Positions 51,105-60,600 are shown, counted from the first letter of the stretch. The stretch is 64,000 bases of DNA from UBA1723 sp045642085 (GCA_045642085.1 JAZUIF010000101.1:25166-89165); one strand, 5' to 3'. Program-made: numbers and translations. The notes: a model not told the origin generated them from the letters alone.

Positions 51105-51989
51105 TTATCTTAATTCAAACTTGTATGTAATGGTACCGCTCTGATTTTTCTTTCCCGGTATCGCATTGAATTTTGTCTTCTTTGCTGCTGCAATAGCCTC
51201 ATTGTGAAGACGTTTTGATGTTATGTCTGTACCTGGTGCGATCTCAGCGATGATTACGTCTCCGTTCTCATTCACTGTGATTCTGATCACGATAGTACCT
51301 TCTTCCTGTTCCTTATAAGTAGGAAGTGCCATTGCTCCACGAAGCGAACGACCTGCAAGCGACCATGAGTTATTGCTTCCTGTCTTTGCATGTCCTTGCG
51401 ACGGTGCATTGTTTGGATCTCCAGTCGATTTGCCTTGGCTGCCAGTGGAAGTGCCATCTCCTTTGCCTGTAGACGATTGGTCGTTGCCTAAGCCTCCGTT
51501 TCCTCCCTGTCCGAAGACATTCTTCAAACGGTTTCCGATTTCAGCTTTCTGCTTATTCTCTTTCTCAATCTGGGCAAGTTTCTCAGCCTCTCTACGTTTG
51601 CGTTCAGCCTCTTCTGCCTGTTTCTTCTTACGTTGAGCGTCGGCTTCCTTCTTCTTGGCCTCCTCTTTCTTCTTCTCCTCGTCGGCCTTAGGCATTGCCA
51701 CTGTCTCCTCTATGTCCTGAGTCTGGTAGGCTTCAGGAGCTGTAGATGGGTCTGCAGCTGGAGATGCTTCTGCCAACTGACCTTCTATTTCGCTGGCTGG
51801 AGTTGGTTCAAAAAGATCGCTTCCACCAAAATCGTCTGCACCGAGAGACACTGCCAATCCTTCCTCGGTGGTGTCCATTGTCGACGTCATACAGCCGAAA
51901 ATAAGCACCAAGAAAATGACAGCATGGAAAACCACAGTTCCCGTCGCACCGTATGTCTTGGCTTCGGTTTTAAGTTTTTGTCTATCCAT
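51105..51989 (-). CDS. tonB: TonB-family energy transducer
   Basis: 294 residues. One N-terminal TM anchor (TGTVVFHAVIFLVLIFGCM), an acidic then Lys/Ala/Glu-rich helix (KKKEEAKKKEADAQRKKKQA) spanning the periplasm, a Gly/Ser/Asn linker and a TonB C-terminal domain (GTIVIRITVNENGDVIIAEI to TITYKFELR). It drives TonB-dependent receptors with ExbB and ExbD, whose genes are next. Confidence 0.92.
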   Translation of the reverse strand: MDRQKLKTEAKTYGATGTVVFHAVIFLVLIFGCMTSTMDTTEEGLAVSLGADDFGGSDLFEPTPASEIEGQLAEASPAADPSTAPEAYQTQDIEETVAMPKADEEKKKEEAKKKEADAQRKKKQAEEAERKRREAEKLAQIEKENKQKAEIGNRLKNVFGQGGNGGLGNDQSSTGKGDGTSTGSQGKSTGDPNNAPSQGHAKTGSNNSWSLAGRSLRGAMALPTYKEQEEGTIVIRITVNENGDVIIAEIAPGTDITSKRLHNEAIAAAKKTKFNAIPGKKNQSGTITYKFELR

Positions 51990-52007
51990 ACACTCTCGTT
52001 TTTTTGA

Positions 52008-52421
52008 CTATTTCTTCATCGGACGTGTTGCAATAACAAGCTTGAACTTGTTCTTGTTGGCAATGTCCAATATTTTTACCACTTCACCATGAGGCACACT
52101 TTCGTCGGCATACAAGGCGACATACATCTCTGGTTCTGCCAACTCGATTTTCTTAAGATAGTCTTCTATCTCCTCAAGTTGGATTGGACGCTCTGTCTCG
52201 TTTCCAAATGCCACATAGTGGTTGAGTTCCTTGTCTATTGTAACTCGCGTCAACGGTTTTGCAGCCGTCTGCGAATTGCTCTGCGGCAACATCAGTTTGA
52301 TGGCGTTGGGATGCACCACCGATGATGTCAACATGAAGAATATCAACAACAAGAAGATGATATCCGTCATTGACGACATGCTGAAGCTTGCCTCTGCTTT
52401 ATTTCTACGTTTTAAAGCCAT
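52008..52421 (-). CDS. exbD: ExbD/TolR biopolymer transport protein
   Basis: 137 residues. N-terminal TM helix with the proton-carrying Asp in MTDIIFLLLIFFMLTSS, then a periplasmic domain (MYVALYADESVPHGEVVKIL). Part of the proton-driven motor with ExbB. It follows exbB by 13 bases. Confidence 0.93.
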   Translation of the reverse strand: MALKRRNKAEASFSMSSMTDIIFLLLIFFMLTSSVVHPNAIKLMLPQSNSQTAAKPLTRVTIDKELNHYVAFGNETERPIQLEEIEDYLKKIELAEPEMYVALYADESVPHGEVVKILDIANKNKFKLVIATRPMKK

Positions 52422-52434
52422 AGCATTCAGTTAT

Positions 52435-53127
52435 TTAGTTGGCAGGCTCATTCAAAATATCCATAAACTCAAGCGAACGTGCTTCCATATCACGAACCAC
52501 CTTGTCGACACGAGTTGTCAAATAGTTGTAAGCGAAGAATGCGATGATTCCTACGAACAATCCACCTAGTGTTGTTACCATGGCAGTGTAGATACCACCT
52601 GCCAATGAAGAGACATCGATATTGTTTCCTGCGTTAGACATCTGGAAGAATGCGTCGATCATACCGGCTACTGTACCCAAGAATCCGATCATTGGAGCAC
52701 CTCCGGAGATTGTAGCAAGGTATGAAAGACCAGTCTCAAGCTTAGATACCTCAAGGTTACCTACGTTCTCAACTGCTACAGATACGTCTGACATTGGTCG
52801 TCCAAGACGCTGGATTCCCTTCTCAATCATTCTTGCGCATGGAGTGTTGTTGTCGCGGCATAGATTCAAAGCCGCGTCAATCTTGCCCTCATTGATGTAG
52901 TCTTTAATCTTATTCATGAAAGACGCATCGTATTTCGACGCTGCGTTAATCACTGTTAGACGCTCAAAGAAAATGTAGATGGCTACGATGCTAAGAAGTA
53001 GCAACGGGATCATAATCCATCCGCCCTTCATTGCGGTGTCAAGCAGGTTGATGCTCTGCTGTGCTGGTGCCTCTACGTTGTTTACAGCAACAGTCTCTGG
53101 AATTTGTAATAACATGTTCAAATTCAT
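52435..53127 (-). CDS. exbB: ExbB/TolQ/MotA proton channel protein
   Basis: 230 residues with three TM helices. The ExbB signature AVENVGNLEVSKLETGLSYL and GAPMIGFLGTVAGMI is present, followed by the FVGIIAFFAYNYL helix. Inner-membrane motor subunit for TonB. Order on the minus strand: lptF/G, ribBA, exbB, exbD, tonB, DJ-1. Confidence 0.93.
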   Translation of the reverse strand: MNLNMLLQIPETVAVNNVEAPAQQSINLLDTAMKGGWIMIPLLLLSIVAIYIFFERLTVINAASKYDASFMNKIKDYINEGKIDAALNLCRDNNTPCARMIEKGIQRLGRPMSDVSVAVENVGNLEVSKLETGLSYLATISGGAPMIGFLGTVAGMIDAFFQMSNAGNNIDVSSLAGGIYTAMVTTLGGLFVGIIAFFAYNYLTTRVDKVVRDMEARSLEFMDILNEPAN

Positions 53128-53158
53128 AATTCACAATATTATATAAAAGGTTCTTTGT

Positions 53159-54367
53159 TTACGCTTTTTTGATTGTATGTCCCATACGGTTTTTCTTTGT
53201 CTCGATGTAGAAACGGTTGTATTTGTTCGGCTCTACCTCAATCGCTACATTCTCAACGATCTCAAGACCATAGCTCTCCAAACCGATTCTCTTGACTGGG
53301 TTGTTGGTCATCAGACGCATCTTCTTTACTCCTAGGATCTGAAGAATCTCAGCTCCTACGCCGTACTCTCTCTCGTCTGGCTTGAAACCAAGATGGATGT
53401 TGGCGTCGACGGTATCCAAACCTTCTTCCTGAAGCTTGTATGCCTTGATCTTGTTCATCAATCCGATTCCTCGTCCTTCCTGATTCATATATAATATGAC
53501 TCCCTTGCCCTCTTTCTCTACCATTTCCATCGCTTTCTGTAGCTGCTCGCCACAATCACAACGACGTGAACCGAAGATGTCTCCTGTCGCACATGATGAG
53601 TGGACGCGTACCAAGATTGGCTCGTCCTGCTGCCATTCTCCCTTGATTAGGGCGACATGCTCAAGACCATTTGACTTCTGACGGAATGGAATCAACTTGA
53701 AGTTTCCATATAGAGTTGGCATCTCTACCTTCTCTCCAGTCTCAACCACGCACTCTTTCTTTCTACGGTATGCGATCAAATCCTTGATGGCAATCATCTT
53801 CATGCCATACTTCTTAGCCACCTCAACAAGCTGTGGCATACGAGCCATTGTTCCGTCCTCATTAAGAATCTCGATAAGTGCGGCTGCTGGCTGAAGCCCA
53901 GAAAGACGAGCCAAGTCGACAGCTGCCTCAGTATGACCGGCACGGGCTAGCACACCGTTGTCCTGGGCGTAAAGTGGATTGATGTGTCCTGGACGCCCGA
54001 ATGTTGTGCTTGTGCTTGATGGGTCGGCAAGAGCCTGGACTGTCATTGCACGATCGTGTGCTGAAACTCCTGTTGTGCAACCTTCAAGCTTGTCTACTGT
54101 GACAGTGAATGGAGTGCCTAAAATAGAAGTATTGTCGGCAACCTGACGATCAAGACCTAACTCTTTTGCTCTGGAGATTGTGATAGGAGCACAAAGCACA
54201 CCACGTCCCTCACGAAGCATGAAATTAATCTTCTCTGGAGTGATAAGTTCTGCAGCAGTGATGAAATCGCCTTCGTTCTCGCGATCCTCGTCGTCTACTA
54301 CAATCACAAACTTACCCTGCTTGAAATCCTCAAGCGCCTCTTCTATTGTATTTATACTATAATTCAT
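53159..54367 (-). CDS. ribBA: bifunctional DHBP synthase / GTP cyclohydrolase II
   Basis: 402 residues. N-terminal half is 3,4-dihydroxy-2-butanone-4-phosphate synthase (DDEDRENEGDF, GRGVLC, AGHTEAAVDLARL). C-terminal half is GTP cyclohydrolase II with zinc ligands in HSSCATGDIFGSRRCDCGE and MNQEGRGIGLMNKI. It supplies both precursors of riboflavin. Its start overlaps the end of the lptF/G gene by 11 bases. No FMN riboswitch is apparent, as the upstream sequence is coding. Confidence 0.95.
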   Translation of the reverse strand: MNYSINTIEEALEDFKQGKFVIVVDDEDRENEGDFITAAELITPEKINFMLREGRGVLCAPITISRAKELGLDRQVADNTSILGTPFTVTVDKLEGCTTGVSAHDRAMTVQALADPSSTSTTFGRPGHINPLYAQDNGVLARAGHTEAAVDLARLSGLQPAAALIEILNEDGTMARMPQLVEVAKKYGMKMIAIKDLIAYRRKKECVVETGEKVEMPTLYGNFKLIPFRQKSNGLEHVALIKGEWQQDEPILVRVHSSCATGDIFGSRRCDCGEQLQKAMEMVEKEGKGVILYMNQEGRGIGLMNKIKAYKLQEEGLDTVDANIHLGFKPDEREYGVGAEILQILGVKKMRLMTNNPVKRIGLESYGLEIVENVAIEVEPNKYNRFYIETKKNRMGHTIKKA

Positions 54368-55898
54368 TGTTAGACTCTATGTTAATTACTTGATTAACTT
54401 CTTGTTTTTGTTTCTTTGAAAATAACTTCTTAAAGAATTTGGATATCTTTTTGCCCAATGCACCAGCTGCTGGCATATTGAATGTGGCGTCGATAGCTGC
54501 TTTGTAAGTTAGGAACAAACCTAGTGGGAATAGCATACCTGAGCTCAACCATATTCCTGCCCAAACAGGCCAGCTTCCGTTTCTTGCAAACTTGAATCCT
54601 GTGTTGTCTACAATATAGTAGACGATGAAAAGCAGGATGGAAATTACGACTGGCAGACCGAATCCTCCTTTTCGGATAATGGCACCTAGTGGAGCTCCGA
54701 TGAAGAAGAAAATAAGGCAAGCGAAAGAAAGAGTAAACTTACGGTGTCTTTCGATATCATGTTTCCATAGTGGCTTGTCGACAGAAGCATGCTTGCGTTC
54801 ACCGTAGTAGTCGAGCTCGTTTCTTACATTCTGCATGTTGTTTACCGCTCTGTCGAATGATTCTTTCTGTTGCAACAGTGTGCGGCGATTGATTATCGCT
54901 TCATAACTTTTGGCACTCTCCAACGGAATAGTGTCAAGGTCGACTTTGACAAATCCGCTGTCAAGCTTTCTGTCGAAGAATAAGGAGTTGACATAGCGGT
55001 AAGAGTAGGCTACAGCCAAACTGTCCGACTCTTTTTGTAGGGAGTCGATAGCTTGAGTAAGCTGGTCAAGATTCTTAGTGTTCTGTTTTCCAGCCACCGA
55101 TTCTTCACTTACCATGCTCATACTATTGTCGTAGTCCATGATCAACTCTCTATATCCAAATGTCTCGCGTCGGAACGGAATATTTTTTCTTGACACCTGA
55201 ACCTCAGAACCCTTCATGTTCTCAAACATCTCACCGTCGTGTAACTTTAGGATGAATCCCTTTTTGTCGGCAGTGGAGACGAGCATTCCGGAATCAGCAG
55301 TCACGATTCTGATATTGTCTGAACTACCTCCGTTGGTGATGCCGGTGAAGTCGTAGATCATCATATCATAAAGCATTCTAGTGTCGTGGTTTTTACTGCG
55401 CACGTAGATGCTGTAATTGTCGATACCAGTATAGAACGAACCGACAGGGATAGACACGTCGGGTGATTTATGTTTGATGGAACGTAGTAGGACAGTCCAT
55501 TTCAACTGTACATCGGGCATCACCACATTGGAGAAATAGAACGATCCGATCGACAGCAATCCTATCACCACCAAATATGGCTTCATGATTCTAAACAACG
55601 ATATGCCGGCTGCCTTCATGGCTATCAATTCAAGTCGCTCTCCCAGACCACCAAAACTCATCAGTGACGACAATAGGATCGCAAGAGGCAATGCCATCGG
55701 TACAAGAGTAAGCGCGGCATAATAGAAAAATTGTGCAAGGATAGTCAATTCAAGTCCCTTACCGACCATTTCATCGATGTATCTCCATAGCGACTGCATA
55801 AGCAGGATGAACAGACATACGAAGAATGTGGCCAAGAAACTTAGCAAATAATCCTTCAAAAGAAATGTATGTAGGCGTTTTAACTGCATCTTAAACAT
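54357..55898 (-). CDS. LptF/LptG family LPS export permease
   Basis: 513 residues. LptF/LptG (YjgP/YjgQ) fold with three TM helices at each end (RLHTFLLKDYLLSFLATFFV; RHRKFTLSFACLIFFFIGAPLGAI) and a periplasmic beta-jellyroll between. The GMIFPLGLF-like end segment precedes a basic cytoplasmic tail (KKISKFFKKLFSKK). It pulls LPS from the inner membrane with LptB. The ATG at 55889 (M4) is an alternative start. Confidence 0.9.
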   Translation of the reverse strand: MFKMQLKRLHTFLLKDYLLSFLATFFVCLFILLMQSLWRYIDEMVGKGLELTILAQFFYYAALTLVPMALPLAILLSSLMSFGGLGERLELIAMKAAGISLFRIMKPYLVVIGLLSIGSFYFSNVVMPDVQLKWTVLLRSIKHKSPDVSIPVGSFYTGIDNYSIYVRSKNHDTRMLYDMMIYDFTGITNGGSSDNIRIVTADSGMLVSTADKKGFILKLHDGEMFENMKGSEVQVSRKNIPFRRETFGYRELIMDYDNSMSMVSEESVAGKQNTKNLDQLTQAIDSLQKESDSLAVAYSYRYVNSLFFDRKLDSGFVKVDLDTIPLESAKSYEAIINRRTLLQQKESFDRAVNNMQNVRNELDYYGERKHASVDKPLWKHDIERHRKFTLSFACLIFFFIGAPLGAIIRKGGFGLPVVISILLFIVYYIVDNTGFKFARNGSWPVWAGIWLSSGMLFPLGLFLTYKAAIDATFNMPAAGALGKKISKFFKKLFSKKQKQEVNQVINIESNNEL

Positions 55899-56024
55899 AT
55901 TTCGACTACAAAAATAGTCTTTTTCTATCTTTTTTTAGTGTTTTTGCTGCACTATATGTTGTATTTTTTATCTTTTTTTTGCTCCTTTGCTTTTAGAAAT
56001 TATAAACAAAACAAATATTAGGAG

Positions 56025-56276
56025 ATGGAATTTATTGTATTCTTGCTTATCGGAGCTTTAGCCGGTTACCTAGCAGGTCAGTTGATGGGTAGATCTGACA
56101 GCCTTTTGATCAACATCGTTATCGGTATCGTTGGTGGTATGATCGGAGGTTGGTTGTTCGGAGGATTGTTCAGCGGTCTTCCATGTCTTGGTCCAATCAG
56201 TCTAGGAGGAATTATCACAGCAACTCTTGGTTCATGTGTCCTTCTTTGGATTATTGGATTGCTTCAGAAGAAATAA
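56025..56276 (+). CDS. GlsB/YeaQ/YmgE family membrane protein
   Basis: 83 residues. Three TM helices with the repeated Gly motifs of the family (LIGALAGYLAGQLMGRS, IVGGMIGGWLFGGLFSGL). Linked to envelope stress in other bacteria; activity unknown. Stands alone, 126 bp from the divergent lptF/G start. Confidence 0.88.
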   Translation: MEFIVFLLIGALAGYLAGQLMGRSDSLLINIVIGIVGGMIGGWLFGGLFSGLPCLGPISLGGIITATLGSCVLLWIIGLLQKK

Positions 56277-56301
56277 TCATTTTCATTGGATTGATTCAAA
56301 T

Positions 56302-56328
56302 CGTAGAGACGTCGCGTGCGGCGTCTCT
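56302..56328. repeat. dispersed GTAGAGACG hairpin
   Basis: A 27-nt CGTAGAGACGTCGCG...CGTCTCT palindrome, identical to 57256-57282, followed by a T-run here. It probably doubles as the terminator of the upstream gene. Confidence 0.75.
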
Positions 56329-56451
56329 TTTTCTTTTTTGCGGTGTCTCTTTTTTTTGTATAAATTCCACGTATTCACGATGACAACGAAAAGGAATATG
56401 AATTAATTTTGCATCGTTTTTTGGAAAAGACGTGGTAAGCGTTCTGGAAAA

Positions 56452-56477
56452 GGGCAACCACAATGGATTGCCCCTAC
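56452..56477. repeat. dispersed GGGCAACCACAA-type hairpin
   Basis: Matches 14675-14700 except for a changed loop base. It lies upstream of the carbonic anhydrase gene. Confidence 0.7.
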
Positions 56478-56509
56478 AAAGATGCAATTAACTACTATTA
56501 AATAAAAAA

Positions 56510-57235
56510 ATGAAAAAATTTTTCTTGCCTATCGCCGTTGTTGCTATGGGTATGTTCGCAAGCTGCGCTAAGAAGGAAGCAGTAAAGTGTGAGGCTGGTG
56601 CAACAAAGTGTTGTGCATACAAAGATTCAGTAAAGGCAACATTGAATGCTGCTGTTAACACTCCTGACGAGGCTATCGCACGTTTGAAGGATGGTAACGC
56701 TCGTTATGTAGCTGGAAAGTCTTGTTTCCCTCACGTTGACGCTGCTCGTATCGCTGAGACATCAAATGGTCAGAAGCCTTTCGCTGCTGTTGTAGCTTGT
56801 GCTGACTCACGTGTTCCAGTAGAGTTCATCTTCGATCAGGGTATTGGTGATATCTTCGTTATCCGTACAGCTGGTAACAATGTAAACGATGACGCTGTTA
56901 TGGGTAGCATCGACTACGCAATCGAGCACCTTGGTGTTAAGACTGTAGTTATCCTTGGCCACGAGTCTTGTGGTGGTGTGACAAGTGCTATCGAGGGTGA
57001 GATTAAGCCTAACGACGAGGCTAAGATCGATGAGTTGCTTACTATGATCCAGAACGACGTTAAGCAGTATGTTGGTAAGAAGGATTCTCTTGATGCTGCA
57101 ATCCGTTTGAACGCTGCAACTCAGGTTAAGAGAATTGACGACCGTAACCTTGTTAAGGAGTTCGTTGAGTCAGGTAAGACTAAGATCGTTGGTGCTTACT
57201 ATAACATCCACGACGGTAGCGTTGTATTCAATTAA
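56510..57235 (+). CDS. beta-class carbonic anhydrase, lipoprotein
   Basis: 241 residues. Signal peptide with lipobox FASC (Cys19). Zinc ligands Cys97 (ACADSR, with Asp99 and Arg101), His151 and Cys154 (GHESCGG) of a beta carbonic anhydrase that interconverts CO2 and bicarbonate. A Cys-rich segment just after the lipid anchor (KCEAGATKCCAY) is unusual. An exported form is less common than the cytoplasmic enzyme. Strong codon bias suggests high expression. Confidence 0.9.
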   Translation: MKKFFLPIAVVAMGMFASCAKKEAVKCEAGATKCCAYKDSVKATLNAAVNTPDEAIARLKDGNARYVAGKSCFPHVDAARIAETSNGQKPFAAVVACADSRVPVEFIFDQGIGDIFVIRTAGNNVNDDAVMGSIDYAIEHLGVKTVVILGHESCGGVTSAIEGEIKPNDEAKIDELLTMIQNDVKQYVGKKDSLDAAIRLNAATQVKRIDDRNLVKEFVESGKTKIVGAYYNIHDGSVVFN

Positions 57236-57255
57236 TTAAGAATTTCTATATGATT

Positions 57256-57282
57256 CGTAGAGACGTCGCGTGCGGCGTCTCT
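57256..57282. repeat. dispersed GTAGAGACG hairpin (second copy)
   Basis: Identical to 56302-56328. Followed by TTTTTT, so it is also the likely carbonic anhydrase terminator. Further ACGTCTCTTTTC and GCGTCTCTTT fragments follow up to 57322. Confidence 0.75.
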
Positions 57283-57321
57283 TTTTTATTTTCCCGCGAC
57301 GTCTCTTTTCTCCGCGTCTCT

Positions 57322-58053
57322 TTATCTATGGTATTTTCCTCGTGTCTTTATCAGAATTACTTTCAAACGGTCATCGTCTAATAAACTTTGGTTAAACGGA
57401 TTAAGTAGGAATTCTATTTGAGTCTCACGATGTGCCCATGTAAGAAAGTCGATATCTTTATCAGTCACACCGTTTCTTATCTCTCTATACTGGGATGAAG
57501 GAAAAGAAAGAGCTTTTACACAACCTGACTGAGCAACTTCGTTAAGATGCTGTTTCACATTTGCGTCAATATCCTTGAAATCAACATAATACGATGTGTA
57601 GTAGTTGTTTCGTGTCAACAAAGTCAGAGCATTGTAGTCTCTGGTCTCAACAATGAATTGGTCTTTCCTCAACCCATTATTGGAAACGTATGAATCAAGT
57701 TTGTCAAGTAGCTCCTGATTGTTGTCGATTGTTAGATTCTTTATGTCCAACCACACTTTCTCGTTTTCTCCAATGCTTTGAATATATTCATCGAAGGATA
57801 GCTCAAAAGAAATCTCGGCATCATGCGAAACATCTAAAATGATATTTCTGCTTAGAGGAAGACTCCTGAGTGTTATGTCGACTTCAAAATTAGGGTATGA
57901 TTCTTTGAATTCGTTTCTTTTCTCTAAAGAGTTGACTCTATGAGCCCAAAGTTTGTCTTTGTTTTCACCTATACGACAAGCTGCTATCCCGATCCAAATC
58001 AGGACAACGAAAAAAAATAATGCGATTAGTGAGTATGATGTTTTCTTTGTCAT
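57322..58053 (-). CDS. menorin/GDPD-like TIM-barrel protein
   Basis: 243 residues with an N-terminal TM or signal segment that ends in AACRIGEN (possible lipobox IAAC). LWAHRVNSLEKRNEF and NFEVDI resemble the start of FAM151/menorin and glycerophosphodiester phosphodiesterase-like barrels. The later pattern (VWLDIKNLT, FIVETRDYNAL) also fits. The EHD/HH catalytic pattern of GDPDs is not clear. Function unknown; 21 bases after the GT4 gene, so probably one operon. Confidence 0.6.
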   Translation of the reverse strand: MTKKTSYSLIALFFFVVLIWIGIAACRIGENKDKLWAHRVNSLEKRNEFKESYPNFEVDITLRSLPLSRNIILDVSHDAEISFELSFDEYIQSIGENEKVWLDIKNLTIDNNQELLDKLDSYVSNNGLRKDQFIVETRDYNALTLLTRNNYYTSYYVDFKDIDANVKQHLNEVAQSGCVKALSFPSSQYREIRNGVTDKDIDFLTWAHRETQIEFLLNPFNQSLLDDDRLKVILIKTRGKYHR

Positions 58054-58074
58054 ATATGTATGTTGATAAGTAAA

Positions 58075-59205
58075 TTATTTAGATATCAAGGATTTATATA
58101 TGTCAAAGATCTCTTTGGCACACTGCTCTTCTGAAAATCTTTTGGCATACGCTTTCCCGTCGACAATCATCTTAGCTTTCAAATCGGAGTCTGTCAAGAT
58201 GCGGTTGATCGCATCAGACATCTCTTTATCATTAGTAGGGTCGACATAAATCGAACTTGATCCACCAGCCTCTTCCAAACATGATCCTGTGGCTGCGACG
58301 ACAGGGACTCCAGCGTTCAGTGCCTCCACAATAGGAATTCCAAAGCCTTCGTAGAAAGAAGGGTAGACGAACACTTCTGCTTGGGCATACACGACAGGAA
58401 GATCTTTGAAATCAATTCCTGAGACGATTTTTATTCTGTCGGCCAAACCGTTTTCCTTTACATATTCATCGATCTTCGACGCATACTTAGTGCGTCTGCC
58501 GACAATCACGAGTGAGATGGATTCTTCGATGTCTTTCAACGCTCTTACAATCTGTAGCGCATTTTTTCTTGTCTCGATACTTCCAACGTTGAGAATATAT
58601 CTTTTAGGAAGCTCGTATTTTTTTGCGACGCGGGCTTTCTCTTCTTCACTTATCTCTTTTGCAAACTGTGCGTCGCAACCTTGGTAAACGACTTTAATCT
58701 TTTCTGCATCAATATGATACAGCTCCACAATATCATTCTTTGTGCGTTCGCTTACTGCAATCACAACGTCGCAATTCTCTGCAGCCTTACGGAATTTATA
58801 GTCGTAGATTTTACGGTCGATAAGTTTGTAGCATTCCGGCATTTTGCGGAAGATGAGGTCGTGGATAGTCACCACACTTTTCATCTTACTTTTTGCAATG
58901 TTGAGAGGCAACTCATTGCTGAGTCCGTGGAAGATTTCAGCACCTTCATTTTCAGCATCTTGAGTGACACCGAATGTACGCCACACGCTTGCGAAAATAG
59001 AGTCTTTGATGACAAGACGGATATGAGGGGAGAAAGTGTCCATAATCCTTTGCATCCATGCGTTCATTCTTCCTTTAGGAGAATATACGACGAATTTATC
59101 GTCGGCATCAGCATGTTTGCATAGTGATTCCAACACATATCGGCTGTAGTTGCCGAGGCCAGTCCCATTTTTTACGGCTCTTTTGCCATCGAACGCAATC
59201 TTCAT
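58075..59205 (-). CDS. family 4 glycosyltransferase
   Basis: About 376 residues from ATG 59205 (MKIAFDGKRAVKNGTG); the 59229 start is less likely. GT-B fold: N-terminal donor-independent domain, nucleotide-binding C-domain with ILNVGSIETRKN, and the retaining EX7E motif in PSFYEGFGIPIVEALNAGVPVV. Acceptor is unknown; probably envelope polysaccharide. Confidence 0.9.
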   Translation of the reverse strand: MKIAFDGKRAVKNGTGLGNYSRYVLESLCKHADADDKFVVYSPKGRMNAWMQRIMDTFSPHIRLVIKDSIFASVWRTFGVTQDAENEGAEIFHGLSNELPLNIAKSKMKSVVTIHDLIFRKMPECYKLIDRKIYDYKFRKAAENCDVVIAVSERTKNDIVELYHIDAEKIKVVYQGCDAQFAKEISEEEKARVAKKYELPKRYILNVGSIETRKNALQIVRALKDIEESISLVIVGRRTKYASKIDEYVKENGLADRIKIVSGIDFKDLPVVYAQAEVFVYPSFYEGFGIPIVEALNAGVPVVAATGSCLEEAGGSSSIYVDPTNDKEMSDAINRILTDSDLKAKMIVDGKAYAKRFSEEQCAKEIFDIYKSLISK

Positions 59206-59256
59206 ATGAAAGTTGTTAAGACGATACAAAAGTAGGCATTTTATTTAGATAAAATA

Positions 59257-59288
59257 AGAGCAGAGTTGCATAAAAGAAACTCTGCTCT
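59257..59288 (-). terminator. perfect 11-bp hairpin
   Basis: AGAGCAGAGTT (59257-59267) and AACTCTGCTCT (59278-59288). On the minus strand it is followed by TTATTTTATC, so it could end the thioredoxin-like gene's transcript, which would read through the tRNA antisense. Confidence 0.6.
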
Positions 59289-59365
59289 GATTATTGAATG
59301 ATTTTAATAAAATGCTTTGCTTATTTTCTAAAAACTTGCGAAATTCGCATAGCTTTTAAGGTAAA

Positions 59366-59448
59366 GCCCAAGTGGCGAAATGGTAGACGCGCTGCTTTCA
59401 GGTGGCAGTGGTCGCAAGGCTGTGCAGGTTCGAGTCCTGTCTTGGGCA
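59366..59448 (+). tRNA. tRNA-Leu(CAG)
   Basis: 83 nt. Acceptor stem GCCCAAG pairs with CTTGGGC, discriminator A. Anticodon arm CTGCT-TTCAGGT-GGCAG gives anticodon CAG (reads CUG). A variable arm after it and the T-arm GCAGG-TTCGAGT-CCTGT are present. CCA is not encoded. The long variable arm fits leucine. Confidence 0.93.
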
Positions 59449-59502
59449 CGAAAGAGAAAATCTAAATTAAGAATGCGGAATACAAAATTTTTAATTTAGC
59501 AT

Positions 59503-60600
59503 TTAAAACTTGTATCCGATAAATGGAATGTTCTTTCCGACGATATTTCCTTGCTTATTGAAAAGGAATACTGATGGAGTTGACTCAAGATTATAAGTCA
59601 CTGCACTTTTACCTTCTGCATCGTTCACACATACCCAAGGACATTGTGCCGCAGCTTTCTCAAACGCTGCCATATCCTGGTCGAAGCTGACGTGGTATAT
59701 CTCTACGTCTGGATTCTCATTATAGTAAGATTTGATGCTGGATAAGACGTTCTGATCCATTTTTCTAAGATTCCAGAATAGAAGAATCACGTTTTTGTTT
59801 TTGATATTGTTGAGACTGACGTTATTGTTTTGAGCGTCAGGAAGATTCAAATCAACGAATGTTGCTTTTTCAGAATACAAAAGATCGTCGCCAACTTTCT
59901 TGTTGCCTGCTGATGTGTTAGCCAGTTTGGCAAGCAATTGGTTGGAATAAACATTGCCATTACGAATCATATTCCATCCGTTTGCCACAATGGCAAGCAT
60001 ACGTCTGTCATCAGGGTCGTTGAAGTCGTATGGCTCAATATTATAAATCAGTTTGACATTCATCGCATAATATGCTACAGGTGAGATAGGATCCTCTTTT
60101 ACCAATGAGTCTGCCATTTCTCTGTATCGCATCACACGTGAATAGATTAGTTTCTTCATCTGCTTCTGTGGACATTTGTCGTTCATCAGCATCAATGTCT
60201 TGATATACTTGTTTGTGATTCTTACGTGTTGGCTTAGTTTGCAGACCTGTGCCGCATATTTGTCGCCAGTAAGGTATAGCTCTCCACGTAATCCCACATT
60301 GAAGTCGACTCTTTTTGTGGAGTCGGCACAGAAAACAGCACTCAATGAGTCTGCTCTCAACTGAAAGAAGCTCATTCTTTTTACTGCATTGCGCTCTATC
60401 ATGAATACACCTGCTGAATCTGCGAGTATGGAATCAGTGCAGACAGGGAATTCCGACGTTAGACTGTCGATATAAACCATCTTTCCTGCTGCTGCAGGGA
60501 TCTTACCGCATACTGTAAGGGTAGGATCTTTCTGGCACGATATGGATACCAGTGCCATGAAAACAAAGACTATTATTCTTAATATAGTAGCATTTTTCAT
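59503..60600 (-). CDS. thioredoxin-fold lipoprotein lacking the CxxC motif
   Basis: 365 residues, lipobox SISC (Cys22). An N-terminal DUF4369-like beta domain and a helical middle precede a C-terminal thioredoxin/AhpC-like fold (FVDLNLPDAQNNNVSLNNIKNKNVILLFW). Where CxxC should follow the FW, the sequence reads NLRKMDQN, so it cannot act as a thiol-disulfide enzyme. Cis-Pro region STPSVFLF is kept. A structural or binding role is inferred. Confidence 0.82.
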   Translation of the reverse strand: MKNATILRIIVFVFMALVSISCQKDPTLTVCGKIPAAAGKMVYIDSLTSEFPVCTDSILADSAGVFMIERNAVKRMSFFQLRADSLSAVFCADSTKRVDFNVGLRGELYLTGDKYAAQVCKLSQHVRITNKYIKTLMLMNDKCPQKQMKKLIYSRVMRYREMADSLVKEDPISPVAYYAMNVKLIYNIEPYDFNDPDDRRMLAIVANGWNMIRNGNVYSNQLLAKLANTSAGNKKVGDDLLYSEKATFVDLNLPDAQNNNVSLNNIKNKNVILLFWNLRKMDQNVLSSIKSYYNENPDVEIYHVSFDQDMAAFEKAAAQCPWVCVNDAEGKSAVTYNLESTPSVFLFNKQGNIVGKNIPFIGYKF

